A stretch of DNA of 62,212 nucleotides from CAYVQU01 sp964453155 (GCA_964453155.1 CAYVQU010000008.1:1-62212), one strand, 5' to 3'. Shown: positions 1 through 8,128, numbered from the stretch's first letter. Notes: a model not told the origin generated them from the letters alone. Made by a program: numbers and translations.

Positions 1-76
1 AAACCTGAAACCTGAAACCTGAAACCTGAAACCTGAAACCTGAAACCTGAAACCTGAAACCTGAAACCTGAAACCT
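1..76. repeat. 7-bp tandem repeat AAACCTG, ten full copies plus six bases
   Basis: The window opens with ten perfect copies of AAACCTG and a partial eleventh, running directly into the ATG of tsaD with no spacer. A 7-bp unit containing TGA closes all three forward frames, so the repeat cannot be coding. It leaves no Shine-Dalgarno sequence for tsaD. Its left boundary lies outside the window, so the full copy number is unknown. Slippage could change the distance between tsaD and an upstream promoter. Confidence 0.95.
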
Positions 77-1111
77 ATGGAAACCATACGAATACTTGGT
101 ATTGAAACTTCTTGCGACGAAACCGCGGCCGCGGTGGTTGAGAATGGGCGCGTGATTTTGTCGAATGTGGTCGCTTCTCAGGTTGATTTGCATGCCCAAT
201 TTGGGGGTATTTTCCCTGAGGTCGCCTCCCGGCAGCATATTTTGACAATTTATCCCATCGTGGAGCAAGCTTTACGGGAGGCACACTTGGGCATGGGTGA
301 TTTGGACGCCATCGCGGTTACCCGTGGGCCTGGGCTGCCTGGATCGTTAGTCGTGGGGGTAAATATGGCCAAGGGCTTGGCCTTAGGAAGTGGCTTACCC
401 CTGGTGGGGGTCAATCACCTGGAGGCGCATTTATATTCGGCCTGGTTGTATCCGGCGAATGGCCCCGATTCAGTCCCCCCTGAACCCCAATTCCCCCTAA
501 TGGCGTTAATTGTTTCCGGCGGCCACACCGAACTTATTCTAATGCGTGATCATCTGACCTATGAGCGATTGGGCGCCACCCTTGATGACGCGGCCGGAGA
601 AGCGTTTGATAAAGTTGCCCGATTGTTAGGTTTGTCCTATCCGGGGGGGCCGGCCATCCAAAAAACCGTTTTAGCTGGTAGTGATCCCACCACAATCAAG
701 TTCCCCCGCGCCTGGCTGTCCGGAACCTGGAATTTCTCTTTCAGCGGCCTGAAAACCGCGGTATTGCGCGAAGTCCGTGGTCTAGAAGCGGCCGACGAGG
801 AAATTCCGGTCGCCAATTACGCGGCCAGTTTTCAGGAGGCTGTGGTCGATGTGTTGGTGACGAAAACGCTCAATGCGGCTGAAGAATATGATGCGAAGGA
901 AATCTTGATCGCGGGCGGGGTCTCAGCAAACAAAGCTTTACGCGAGACCATGATTGAAAAATCACCGCTTCCCGTTCAGGTCCCCCCCATCTGGCTGTGT
1001 ACCGATAACGCCGCGATGATCGCTGGCGCGGGTTGTTTCCGCTTTCAAAAAGGGGAACGCGCCTCTTTCGATATGGATGTGCTGCCAAATTGGCCACTAT
1101 CGGAATTATGA
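77..1111 (+). CDS. tsaD: tRNA N6-adenosine threonylcarbamoyltransferase TsaD
   Basis: TsaD transfers the threonylcarbamoyl group from threonylcarbamoyl-AMP to A37 of ANN-decoding tRNAs, acting in the cytoplasm with TsaB and TsaE. The protein is 344 aa, a normal length. Family marks are visible: LGIETSCDET at residues 7-16, the metal-binding pair H114 and H118 in HLEAH, VSGGHTEL near 146-153, FSFSGLKTAV in the middle, and CTDNAAM with the third ligand D310. The ATG at 77 is the first possible start because every frame of the preceding repeat has stops, and it aligns with the usual TsaD N-terminus. The previous enzyme of the pathway, TsaC, is encoded 1.7 kb away on the other strand. Confidence 0.97.
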   Translation: METIRILGIETSCDETAAAVVENGRVILSNVVASQVDLHAQFGGIFPEVASRQHILTIYPIVEQALREAHLGMGDLDAIAVTRGPGLPGSLVVGVNMAKGLALGSGLPLVGVNHLEAHLYSAWLYPANGPDSVPPEPQFPLMALIVSGGHTELILMRDHLTYERLGATLDDAAGEAFDKVARLLGLSYPGGPAIQKTVLAGSDPTTIKFPRAWLSGTWNFSFSGLKTAVLREVRGLEAADEEIPVANYAASFQEAVVDVLVTKTLNAAEEYDAKEILIAGGVSANKALRETMIEKSPLPVQVPPIWLCTDNAAMIAGAGCFRFQKGERASFDMDVLPNWPLSEL

Positions 1112-1202
1112 GGTGGGTCCCCAGACCTAAATGATCTGACTGTCAAACTTTTTAGACCATATCGACTTTTCGGACATCCAGAAAAAGAGATTGTTATTCA
1201 AG

Positions 1203-1243
1203 CCCCTGAGTTCAGCATAAACTTAGGGGTTTTATCTTTTTTT
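1203..1243 (+). terminator. Probable rho-independent terminator after tsaD
   Basis: CCCCTGAGTT (1203-1212) pairs with AACTTAGGGG (1220-1229) with one G-T pair and a 7-nt loop. It is followed at once by a T-rich run. The distance of about 90 bases from the tsaD stop fits a terminator for that gene. It could instead be part of a leader for the next gene. Confidence 0.75.
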
Positions 1244-1274
1244 GGATTCTGTGATAAACTTCGGCGCTAATTTA

Positions 1275-1327
1275 TCTGTGCAGAAGCTCATCCCCTAAAT
1301 GGTAATTTTCACTGCACAGAGTAGGAG
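1275..1327 (+). promoter_or_regulatory. Structured 5' leader ahead of the transporter gene
   Basis: TCTGTGCAG (1275-1283) and CTGCACAGA (1312-1320) form a perfect 9-bp stem closing a 28-nt loop. The Shine-Dalgarno AGGAG (1323-1327) begins two bases after the stem and lies six bases before the ATG. Placement directly before the ribosome site of a predicted queuosine-precursor transporter suggests translational control. I could not match it to the known preQ1 riboswitch consensus by eye. Confidence 0.45.
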
Positions 1328-1333
1328 TTTGTA

Positions 1334-1936
1334 ATGGTAGCAGCTACTATTGTATCGGCGGCCTACGTCGCCTTTCAGATGATGGCAGATATTGCCAGTT
1401 TACGGATTGTGATGATTGCCGGGTTTTCGATCGATGCCGGAACCTTTGTATATCCGTTCACCTTTACATTGAGGGATATGGTTCACAAAACCGCAGGGAT
1501 CAAGGCAGCCCGGGCATTAATCGTGATGGCCGCGGTCTTGAATTTGCTCATGGCGGGTTTGTTTTGGTTAACATCCATTTTGCCTGCGGATATGGCCATT
1601 GGCCCCCAAAAGGAATTCGGGATGGTCCTCTCCCCGGTCTGGCGGATTGTCTTTGCTTCGATTGTGGCCGAGGTTGTTGCCGAGTTAATCGATACCGAGG
1701 GATACCGGCTTTGGATTGAGAAAGTGACTCACAAATATCAATGGGCCCGGGTTTTGGTTAGTAATTCGGTCAGCATCCCCATCGACAGTATAATCTTCGT
1801 ATGGATTGCATTTGGGGGTTTAATGCCTTCGGTGGTGGTCTGGTCGATCTTTATGAGTAATGTCATCATCAAAGGGTTGACGACCCTCATTAGTTTGCCA
1901 GGTATTTATCTTGTCAAGGAAAAACCGGCTGCCTAA
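1334..1936 (+). CDS. yhhQ: Queuosine precursor transporter, YhhQ/VUT family
   Basis: This 200-aa polytopic membrane protein resembles the YhhQ/VUT family, which imports preQ0 or preQ1 for queuosine synthesis in tRNA. About five to six hydrophobic segments are visible. Family-like stretches are FVYPFTFTLRDMVHKTAG near residues 37-54, EVVAELIDTEGYRLW in the middle and NSVSIPIDSIIFVWIAFGG near the C-terminus. The ATG at 1334 has AGGAG six bases upstream. It is transcribed alone, with a terminator-like hairpin in front and another behind. The transported substrate is inferred from the family. Neighbouring genes also act on tRNA or translation (tsaD, tsaC, prmC, prfA). Confidence 0.75.
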   Translation: MVAATIVSAAYVAFQMMADIASLRIVMIAGFSIDAGTFVYPFTFTLRDMVHKTAGIKAARALIVMAAVLNLLMAGLFWLTSILPADMAIGPQKEFGMVLSPVWRIVFASIVAEVVAELIDTEGYRLWIEKVTHKYQWARVLVSNSVSIPIDSIIFVWIAFGGLMPSVVVWSIFMSNVIIKGLTTLISLPGIYLVKEKPAA

Positions 1937-1943
1937 AAAAATT

Positions 1944-1978
1944 AAGACCTTCCAGGTTTCAAAAACCTGGAAGGTCTT
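1944..1978 (-). terminator. Long perfect hairpin, terminator for the leftward DUF1684 gene
   Basis: AAGACCTTCCAGGTTT (1944-1959) and its exact complement (1963-1978) form a 16-bp stem with a 3-nt loop. The A-rich tract on its left gives a T-run on the minus strand. It therefore fits a terminator for minus-strand transcription arriving from 2017-2523. Confidence 0.8.
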
Positions 1979-1987
1979 GGTCTCCAG

Positions 1988-2025
1988 AAACATCCTGGGT
2001 CTGAAGCTGGGATGTTTTATTCTTT
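1988..2025 (+). terminator. Hairpin with T-rich tail for rightward transcription
   Basis: AAACATCC (1988-1995) pairs with GGATGTTT (2010-2017), followed by TTATTCTTT. It sits between the convergent transporter and DUF1684 genes and overlaps the stop of the latter. It likely ends transcripts of the transporter gene. Confidence 0.5.
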
Positions 2026-2523
2026 AAAAATCTTTTCTCCAGCCCGAATCGGTACTTTGACGCGATTCTCCCATGGGGTTAATGGACAAGACCAGCTGTC
2101 GTTATATGCACAATAGGGATTGTAGGCCAGGTTGAAATCGATTAAAAATTGACCCCCGCCTAAAAATTCAGGTTCTAAATACCGTCCAGCGCCATAGGTT
2201 TCAGTATTCGCGAGGGAATCAACAAATGGGAGGAAATAACCATAATCGTTGGTTAATATTGTCAGGGTCGCGGTTTCCCCATCGATTTCAAATGAGAAAT
2301 TACCGTATCGGGTGTAGGTTTGGGAATCACCAGTCGAGGTTTGGACTACAATTTCTTCTTGTTGTGGAAATTGTTCAACCTTCAAAGTTAGCCGCAAATC
2401 CTGGTTTTCTGGGAAGTAGGCTAATCCTTCAAAATTTGATTTTTGTTTAGGGGTGAGGGGACTTTGATCGTGACGGCTAAAAAATTCATCTTTGGCGGTG
2501 CGGAATTGGGTCAAATCGCTCAT
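2017..2523 (-). CDS. DUF1684 family protein
   Basis: The protein is 168 aa from the ATG at 2523. A longer reading would begin at TTG 2574, but the ATG at 2523 has GGAG six bases upstream and matches where family members begin. DUF1684 hallmarks are visible: FEGLAYFPEN early, NDYGYFLPFVDSLANTETYG and GAGRYLEPEF in the middle, then FNLAYNPYCAYNDSWSCPLTP and ENRVKVPIRAGEK near the end. The conserved Asn-Pro, Cys and Glu-Asn positions suggest an enzyme-like fold, but the biochemical role of the family is not established. No signal peptide is seen, so it is probably cytoplasmic. It is monocistronic and ends at the 1944-1978 terminator. Confidence 0.85.
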   Translation of the reverse strand: MSDLTQFRTAKDEFFSRHDQSPLTPKQKSNFEGLAYFPENQDLRLTLKVEQFPQQEEIVVQTSTGDSQTYTRYGNFSFEIDGETATLTILTNDYGYFLPFVDSLANTETYGAGRYLEPEFLGGGQFLIDFNLAYNPYCAYNDSWSCPLTPWENRVKVPIRAGEKIFKE

Positions 2524-2605
2524 TTTCATCTCCGGGATATCAGGTATTTTGCCATTGCGATTTGGACGCCCCAAAAAAATTGTTTCTTACCCCATTTAAA
2601 AACCC

Positions 2606-2645
2606 AAACCGCCCGGATGGGGGGCTCCAGTCCCCGGGGCGGTTT
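2606..2645. other. GC-rich imperfect hairpin
   Basis: AAACCGCCC (2606-2614) pairs with GGGCGGTTT (2637-2645), and the loop can form an inner GGGG/CCCC stem. There is no T-run on either side. It lies in the 308-base space between tsaC (stop at 2832) and the DUF1684 start. Nothing else convincing was seen in that space, and no confident promoter. Confidence 0.5.
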
Positions 2646-2831
2646 CGAGTGAAGAGGAGAATGCACTTATTATTTTACGGGTTCAGATAAGCACAACATG
2701 AATTTAAATTAAGGGAATTATGAGAATGTAGATATTGCGGGGTTTTGGGGGATTTTGGATCATATCCCGCAATCCCTTAGCAGGTGGGAGGGTTGATGAA
2801 TTAGAGCTGATCTTCAGGTGCTCATCTGCAA

Positions 2832-3446
2832 TTAGAGTACACTGGTCAACGCTTTGAGGGTTAACGGTCCTTCCCGCAGAATTTTTATTTCAGTGGTGGT
2901 GCAATCGACAACGGTGGAGGGGACGCCCCCAGGAGTGCGGCCGCCATCCATGATGAGATGAACACGCCCAGTGAGCTGCCGGAGTACTTCCTGCGCAGTA
3001 CAGGCATTTTTATCACCTGACAAATTTGCCGAAGTGACGGCCAATGGGCCGGTTTGGGCCATCAGCGTTAAGGCATCGGGATGATCGGGCACCCTGACGC
3101 CGATCGTTGGGATGGGCGCGAGGATTTCGGGTAAATCGGGATGCCGGGGCACGATCAGGGTCAAAGGTCCTGGCCAAAACTTCTCAGCAAGTTTGCGGGC
3201 TGAGGGGCCAATATTGATCGCAATCTGATCGAGTTGGGTGCTGTCTCCCAAAAGCAAGGCGATGGCTTTGGTGTGGTTGCGTCCTTTAACCACGTATAAC
3301 CGCTCGATGCTCTCTTCATTAAAAGCTGGAGCTGCCAAACCATAGACAGTGTCGGTGGGAAAGGCGACCAAGCCACCATTTTCGAGGGTGTTGATCGCGT
3401 GGGGAATTGCCGCCGGATTTTTTGATAGGATGGTTTCTGTTTTCAT
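2832..3446 (-). CDS. tsaC: L-threonylcarbamoyladenylate synthase TsaC (YrdC domain)
   Basis: TsaC makes threonylcarbamoyl-AMP from threonine, bicarbonate and ATP, the substrate of TsaD. The 204-aa protein is a single YrdC domain with no C-terminal Sua5 domain, so TsaC-type is the better name. Visible features are FPTDTVYGLAAP near residues 29-40, the downstream KGRNHTKAIALLL nucleotide-site stretch, KFWPGPLTLI, and VTSANLSGD. The start ATG overlaps the prmC stop in an ATGA (3443-3446), so translation is probably coupled. It is the last gene of prfA-prmC-tsaC. Pathway and operon context agree, and I see nothing unusual in it. Confidence 0.95.
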   Translation of the reverse strand: MKTETILSKNPAAIPHAINTLENGGLVAFPTDTVYGLAAPAFNEESIERLYVVKGRNHTKAIALLLGDSTQLDQIAINIGPSARKLAEKFWPGPLTLIVPRHPDLPEILAPIPTIGVRVPDHPDALTLMAQTGPLAVTSANLSGDKNACTAQEVLRQLTGRVHLIMDGGRTPGGVPSTVVDCTTTEIKILREGPLTLKALTSVL

Positions 3447-4327
3447 AGTGGAGTTTCAATTTTAACCAATCTATCCCGTCCGGCAAGGTCAGGGAGACAT
3501 TTGACCATGGAATCAGGAAAATACTCATAGGCCAGATTGACCGCGGCAACCCCTTGGGCATCTTCAATTTCCAGGAGAATAATTCCCCCTGGAGCCAGGT
3601 ATGGGGATACGGCCGCCAGTAATGCTCGAATTAAGTCCAGGCCATCCGGTCCCCCATCCAGGGCCAGGGTGGGTTCTTCCTGAAAAACGGGTAAACCACG
3701 TAATGTTTTTGAGGGAATATAGGGGAGATTGGCGGTAATGAGATCGAATTGCGAATTGGGTGTGGGAAATTCAGAGAGCAGGTTGGAGGGGATGAACTGA
3801 AGGCGGTCGGAGACGTTGTGGCGGCGCGCGTTTGCGGTGGCAATTTCCAGTGCTGCTGGGGAAATATCAGCAGCGATTCCTTGTAAATCGGTGCAATTGA
3901 CAGCCAGGGCGATGGCAATGCAACCCGAGCCGGTTCCAATGTCGGCAAAATTTCGCCGGGTTGGATCTTCTTCGAGCCATTTCAGGGCGGTCTCAACCAA
4001 TAATTCAGTTTCGGGTCGCGGGATGAGAACTGCGGGTGTGACCTGGAATTTGAGAAGAAAAAACTCCCACTCCCCGAGAATATATGGGAGTGGGAGACCG
4101 TTGAGATACTTTTCAAGCGCCGTGACGAGTTCGTCGCGCTGGTTGTCGGTAAGACGTTCTTCTGGATGAGCTAAAATCCAGGCTCGGGATTTTCCCATAA
4201 AATTGGCCAGCAAAACCTGAGCGTCTAACTGGGGTGATTCGGTCGTACCTTGAATTCGCTGAACGATGAGATGCTGCCATTCGGCAACGGTGAGTGTTGG
4301 AGCTGGAAATGCGAAGTTTTCTGCCAT
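3443..4327 (-). CDS. prmC: Release factor glutamine N5-methyltransferase PrmC
   Basis: PrmC methylates the Gln of the GGQ motif in peptide-release factors using S-adenosylmethionine. The 294-aa protein has the N-terminal helical substrate-binding region (1-95), then a Rossmann methyltransferase domain with DIGTGSGCIAIALA (129-142). The catalytic motif is NLPY (200-203), where the textbook form is NPPY. The surrounding residues YIPS and LALDGGPDGLDL are typical. It lies 38 bases after prfA, its substrate gene, and overlaps tsaC by four bases. The prfA-prmC pairing is common and supports the assignment strongly. Confidence 0.95.
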   Translation of the reverse strand: MAENFAFPAPTLTVAEWQHLIVQRIQGTTESPQLDAQVLLANFMGKSRAWILAHPEERLTDNQRDELVTALEKYLNGLPLPYILGEWEFFLLKFQVTPAVLIPRPETELLVETALKWLEEDPTRRNFADIGTGSGCIAIALAVNCTDLQGIAADISPAALEIATANARRHNVSDRLQFIPSNLLSEFPTPNSQFDLITANLPYIPSKTLRGLPVFQEEPTLALDGGPDGLDLIRALLAAVSPYLAPGGIILLEIEDAQGVAAVNLAYEYFPDSMVKCLPDLAGRDRLVKIETPL

Positions 4328-4365
4328 TAATTACGCACCAATCCCAAGTCAGCGATCACTGTTTA

Positions 4366-5433
4366 CTAATTATCCAAACCCGCGGCTGCTAAGCGTTCTG
4401 CTTCGTCTTTGGTCGCGAGTTCATCGATAAACACATGAATATCCCCATCCATCACACTAGAGATATTGTAGGATGACACATTTATGCGATGATCGGTCAC
4501 CCGGGACTGCGGAAAATTGTAAGTTCGGATTTTTTCGGAGCGGTCGCCGCTGCCAACCTGGGAGCGACGTTCGGAATCAATTTCATCCCGACGTTTTTGC
4601 TCTTCAATTTCGTACAAACGCGCCTTGAGAATGCTCATAGCCCGCATCCGATTTTGGAGTTGGGAGCGTTCATCCTGACATTGGACTACCATCCCCGTAG
4701 GGAGGTGGGTCAGGCGCACGGCGGTCGAGTTTTTCTGGACGCTCTGACCACCAGCCCCGGCCGATTTGTAGACATCCATTTTGATGTCGCGGTCGGGGAT
4801 GTCAATTTCAACATCATCGACTTCGGCCATCATGGCAACGGTTACGGTAGATGTATGAATTCTCCCCTGGGATTCGGTCACGGGGACCCGTTGGACGCGA
4901 TGTACGCCTGACTCGAATTTCAATTTTGAGAAGGCGCCTTTGCCCTTTATCATGAAAGAAACTTCTTTGATTCCGCCGACCCCGGTATCGTGCTGAGAGA
5001 GTAATTCAACTTTCCACCCCTGGCGTTCAGCGTAGCGGCTGTATAGGCGGTACAATTCGGCTCCAAATAGACCGGCTTCATCCCCACCGGCACCAGCCCG
5101 AATTTCGACAATCACGTTGCGGGCATCACGCGGGTCTTTGGGGAGCAATAACCCTTTAATTTCCATTTCCAGAGTGGGGATTTGATCTTCTAGTTCAGAA
5201 ATTTCTAGATTGGCGAGTTCGACGAGTTCCTCGTCGCCACTGTCGCGCAGTTCTTTGGCTCCGGCCAGATTTTCGATTGCCTGCCGGTATTGACTTGCTT
5301 TTTTGATGATCGGTTCCAGATCAGAACGCTCTTTGGCGAGTTCTGCGGCGCGCTGGTAGTTATCACCCACACTCATTAATTCTTGATTCAATTCTTCGTA
5401 GCGTTGTTCGATTCCGGCTAATTTGTCTAACAT
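4366..5433 (-). CDS. prfA: Peptide chain release factor 1
   Basis: RF1 recognises UAA and UAG in the ribosomal A site and triggers peptide release. The 355-aa length is standard. The codon-recognition tripeptide is PVT (184-186), the RF1 form, not the SPF of RF2. The GGQ motif is at 228-230 within AGAGGQSVQKNSTAVR. An N-terminal coiled-coil-like region covers roughly 1-95. It is the first gene of a three-gene leftward operon with prmC and tsaC. The 292-base space upstream is shared with the divergent gene at 5726 and contains a dispersed inverted repeat. No strong Shine-Dalgarno was seen before the ATG. Confidence 0.97.
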   Translation of the reverse strand: MLDKLAGIEQRYEELNQELMSVGDNYQRAAELAKERSDLEPIIKKASQYRQAIENLAGAKELRDSGDEELVELANLEISELEDQIPTLEMEIKGLLLPKDPRDARNVIVEIRAGAGGDEAGLFGAELYRLYSRYAERQGWKVELLSQHDTGVGGIKEVSFMIKGKGAFSKLKFESGVHRVQRVPVTESQGRIHTSTVTVAMMAEVDDVEIDIPDRDIKMDVYKSAGAGGQSVQKNSTAVRLTHLPTGMVVQCQDERSQLQNRMRAMSILKARLYEIEEQKRRDEIDSERRSQVGSGDRSEKIRTYNFPQSRVTDHRINVSSYNISSVMDGDIHVFIDELATKDEAERLAAAGLDN

Positions 5434-5466
5434 AAGCTCACTTGGTTTTTCGATTTACATATTTAC

Positions 5467-5522
5467 TCACGCAAAGACGCAAAGTCACCGAGCTTTTCCT
5501 GGGTCTTTGCGCCTTTGCGTGA
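5467..5522. repeat. Dispersed inverted repeat, family A copy 1
   Basis: TCACGCAAAGACGCAAAG (5467-5484) faces CTTTGCGCCTTTGCGTGA (5505-5522): 17 of 18 positions pair, with a 20-nt loop. Three further, more diverged copies of the same style occur in this window at 13313-13385, 43293-43390 and 47757-47835, always intergenic. There is no T-run, so it is not a simple terminator. Confidence 0.85.
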
Positions 5523-5577
5523 AATATGGTCAGTGTTATTTTATATGCTTTTTTATGCGCCGCTGATTATACCACCG

Positions 5578-5606
5578 GGAACCTTTTTGTCATTTCACTC
5601 GTTTAA
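5578..5606 (+). promoter_or_regulatory. Candidate ECF-sigma promoter
   Basis: GGAACC (5578-5583), a 16-base spacer and CGTTTAA (5600-5606) resemble a GGAAC/CGT-type ECF promoter. It lies about 120 bases before the VIT/vWA gene. The window encodes two ECF sigma factors, but this is a single match and is weakly supported. Confidence 0.3.
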
Positions 5607-5725
5607 TTTGTGTAATTGTCCAACTTATGACATCTGTTGTGCAGTTATCCAGAGCGCTTTAGCGTCTTCCAACTTCAAGCCAGAAGGTTCCAGCTCCTGG
5701 CGGGTCTGATTTCGGAGAGGTCATT

Positions 5726-8128
5726 ATGAAAAAATCATTTCTTACCTTATTCATTGTACTCATTGCAGGGATTGTATTTCCAAGCACTGCGTTTGCCGAC
5801 GGCATCATCATCCCCGAACCGCCAATTTGTGATCCGGATCCCTGCTTCCCAGGACCGATCCCAATTTCTCAACTAGAGATTCGCTATCATCATGTGCATG
5901 TATCAATTTCGGATCAGGTTGCTGTGACCCACGTCGATCAGGTTTTTTATAACCCGAATGATTGGACTGTGGAGGGAACGTATGTGTTTCCAATTCCAGC
6001 CGGGGCAGCAGTTTCTGAATTTACCCTGTGGATCGCTGGCGAACCCGTTCAGGGAGAAATCCTGGCCGCGGATGAAGCCCGTCGAATTTATGAAGAAATC
6101 GTACGAGAGCTTCAGGATCCGGCCTTGTTGGAATATGCCGGTCAAGGTGCGGTAAAAGCCCAAGTGTTTCCCATCCCTCCCGGGGGTGAACGACGGATTG
6201 AACTGGAATATGTCGAAGTTTTGGCCGCCGAAAATGGCCTGGTGCGTTACCAATATCCCCTCAATACTGAGAAGTTTTCAACCCAGCCCTTAGATGAAGT
6301 TATTATCAATGTAGATGTTCGTGCCAACCAATCCATCCGGGCCACCTATTCTCCGTCGCATCCCATCGCGGTGAGTAAAGAAAGCACCGAGTACGTCACA
6401 ATCGGGTATGAAGAGAACAATGTTAAACCCGACGCGGATTTTATCTTGTATTACTCCATTGGAGAAAGTGAGGCCTTCCATCTTCTGACTTATCGCGATC
6501 CAAACGATGATGGTGATGGATTTTTTATGGTTTTGTTGGCTCCACGTCCCGATGTGGCAATTGCGCCAGTACCCAAAGATGTAATATTTGTTTTGGATCG
6601 CTCCGGGAGCATGGAGGGTGAGAAGTTTTCTCAAGCCCAGGATGCACTGAAATACATTTTGCAGCAGCTCAACCCCGAAGATCGTTTCAATGTAATTTCG
6701 TTCAGCACGGGCATTGAATCTTTTTCGCACTCCCTTCAACCCACTTCGGAAGTTAATTCGGCTGTGGATTGGGTCGATCGTCAGGCCGCGGTCGGCAGCA
6801 CCGATATTAATCGTGCTTTGCTCGAAGCCGCGACGGTTGCCGATGTTGAGCGTCCCACTTATCTCATCTTCCTCACCGATGGCTTGCCAACTGAAGGCGT
6901 GGTGGACAACCAGAAAATTCTGGACAATTTTACGCACAACGCACCGGCCAATATTCGCCTCTTCAGCTTTGGGGTGGGGTATGATGTTGATACGTATCTG
7001 CTCGACTCGCTGGCAAAAAACCATCATGGCACGTCAACTTATGTCACCCCTGGTGAATCACTGGATGAAATACTTTCGACCTTTTATGCCAAAATTAGTA
7101 CGCCGGTTCTTACCGATCTGGAATTGGATTTTGGCAAGCTGGTCACTTATGATCGTTACCCCCACACCTTCCCAGATTTATTTGTCGGTTCTCAAATTGT
7201 AGCCGTTGGCCGCTACCGAGAAGGCGGAACCACGGATATCACCTTGACTGGCCAGGTCAATGAGGATAGTCAAAAATTTGAATTCTCAGATCAAGTCTTC
7301 ACCACCAGCCGCAATCCACAATCCGAAAGCGAAACACCCCACTTCCTCCCTCGCCTGTGGGCCACTCGTAAGATTGGCTACCTCCTCAACCAAATCCGCC
7401 TTAATGGGCCTGAGCAGGAACTGATCGATCAAATTGTGCGTTTGAGTATCCGATATGGAATTGTGACCCCTTACACTTCGTATCTGGTCACCGAACCGAC
7501 CCCTTTAGGCGCTGCTGAACAAAACCGGATCGCAGCGGAGCAGTTTATGGCGCTGGAAGGGGCTCCCCAGGCCGACACTTATGGCCGCGCCGCGGTGGAA
7601 AAAGCCGCTACTCAAGGCGAAATGGAAGAAACCGATTCGATCTCAAGTCCGCCAATTGAAGCTGCTAACCAGGTTAAAGTTGTCGGCTCACGAACCTTTG
7701 TGTTTGTCGAGGCTGTGTGGATTGATACTGCTTTTGATCCCGACACGATGCCGACCTTAAAAGTGGCTTTTCTTTCAGAAGATTATTTCGATTTGGTAGC
7801 CGCCCGGCAGAATTTGGCAGGAGCTTTTGCCTTAGGATCCCGAGTGATTGCCATCTCGGATGGGATTGCCTACGAGGTGGTTGCGGCTGATCAACCCGGC
7901 GATGTTTTTGATATCCCCGCGGGCACGGAGATTGTTCCAGCCCCGGCAGATAAACCCGAAAATACTTCTGAAGTAGTTGCATCTCCTACTAAACCGGCAC
8001 CCCCCCCTGCCGTCGAGACCGAAGGGTCTCACACCTCCGGGAGCCAGCCGTGTTTAGGTGGTTTGCTGCCGCTGGTTTTACTTCCATTCGGAATCATCGT
8101 ATTTCATTCTACAAGAATAGATGATTAA
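5726..8128 (+). CDS. Secreted VIT and von Willebrand factor A domain protein
   Basis: This 800-aa surface protein has a signal peptide (1-25, ending TAFA). A VIT domain (about 45-175) is followed by a von Willebrand type A domain (about 285-460). The metal-binding DRSGS motif places D291, S293 and S295 for ligand-dependent Mg binding. A Pro-rich stretch then leads to a hydrophobic C-terminal segment (about 775-793) and a short polar tail, so the protein is probably anchored on the outer face of the membrane. Related VIT-vWA proteins mediate adhesion or are sortase substrates elsewhere, but no LPXTG motif is present here. GGAGAGG six bases before the ATG supports the start. The ligand is unknown. 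Confidence 0.88.
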   Translation: MKKSFLTLFIVLIAGIVFPSTAFADGIIIPEPPICDPDPCFPGPIPISQLEIRYHHVHVSISDQVAVTHVDQVFYNPNDWTVEGTYVFPIPAGAAVSEFTLWIAGEPVQGEILAADEARRIYEEIVRELQDPALLEYAGQGAVKAQVFPIPPGGERRIELEYVEVLAAENGLVRYQYPLNTEKFSTQPLDEVIINVDVRANQSIRATYSPSHPIAVSKESTEYVTIGYEENNVKPDADFILYYSIGESEAFHLLTYRDPNDDGDGFFMVLLAPRPDVAIAPVPKDVIFVLDRSGSMEGEKFSQAQDALKYILQQLNPEDRFNVISFSTGIESFSHSLQPTSEVNSAVDWVDRQAAVGSTDINRALLEAATVADVERPTYLIFLTDGLPTEGVVDNQKILDNFTHNAPANIRLFSFGVGYDVDTYLLDSLAKNHHGTSTYVTPGESLDEILSTFYAKISTPVLTDLELDFGKLVTYDRYPHTFPDLFVGSQIVAVGRYREGGTTDITLTGQVNEDSQKFEFSDQVFTTSRNPQSESETPHFLPRLWATRKIGYLLNQIRLNGPEQELIDQIVRLSIRYGIVTPYTSYLVTEPTPLGAAEQNRIAAEQFMALEGAPQADTYGRAAVEKAATQGEMEETDSISSPPIEAANQVKVVGSRTFVFVEAVWIDTAFDPDTMPTLKVAFLSEDYFDLVAARQNLAGAFALGSRVIAISDGIAYEVVAADQPGDVFDIPAGTEIVPAPADKPENTSEVVASPTKPAPPPAVETEGSHTSGSQPCLGGLLPLVLLPFGIIVFHSTRIDD

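Noticed and set aside
1..76. Telomere-like end of a linear replicon
   Set aside because: The AAACCTG unit resembles telomeric heptamers, but the repeat is short and runs straight into tsaD. A tandem repeat at a contig edge is a simpler reading.
1203..1243. preQ1-I riboswitch upstream of the transporter
   Set aside because: The stem carries a long T-run and lacks the C-rich loop and A-rich tail of the preQ1-I consensus, so it was kept as a terminator.
5515..5709. Open frame of 64 codons upstream of the VIT/vWA gene
   Set aside because: It starts in the family A repeat, has no ribosome site and looks like chance. The space is better explained as a leader and promoter region.
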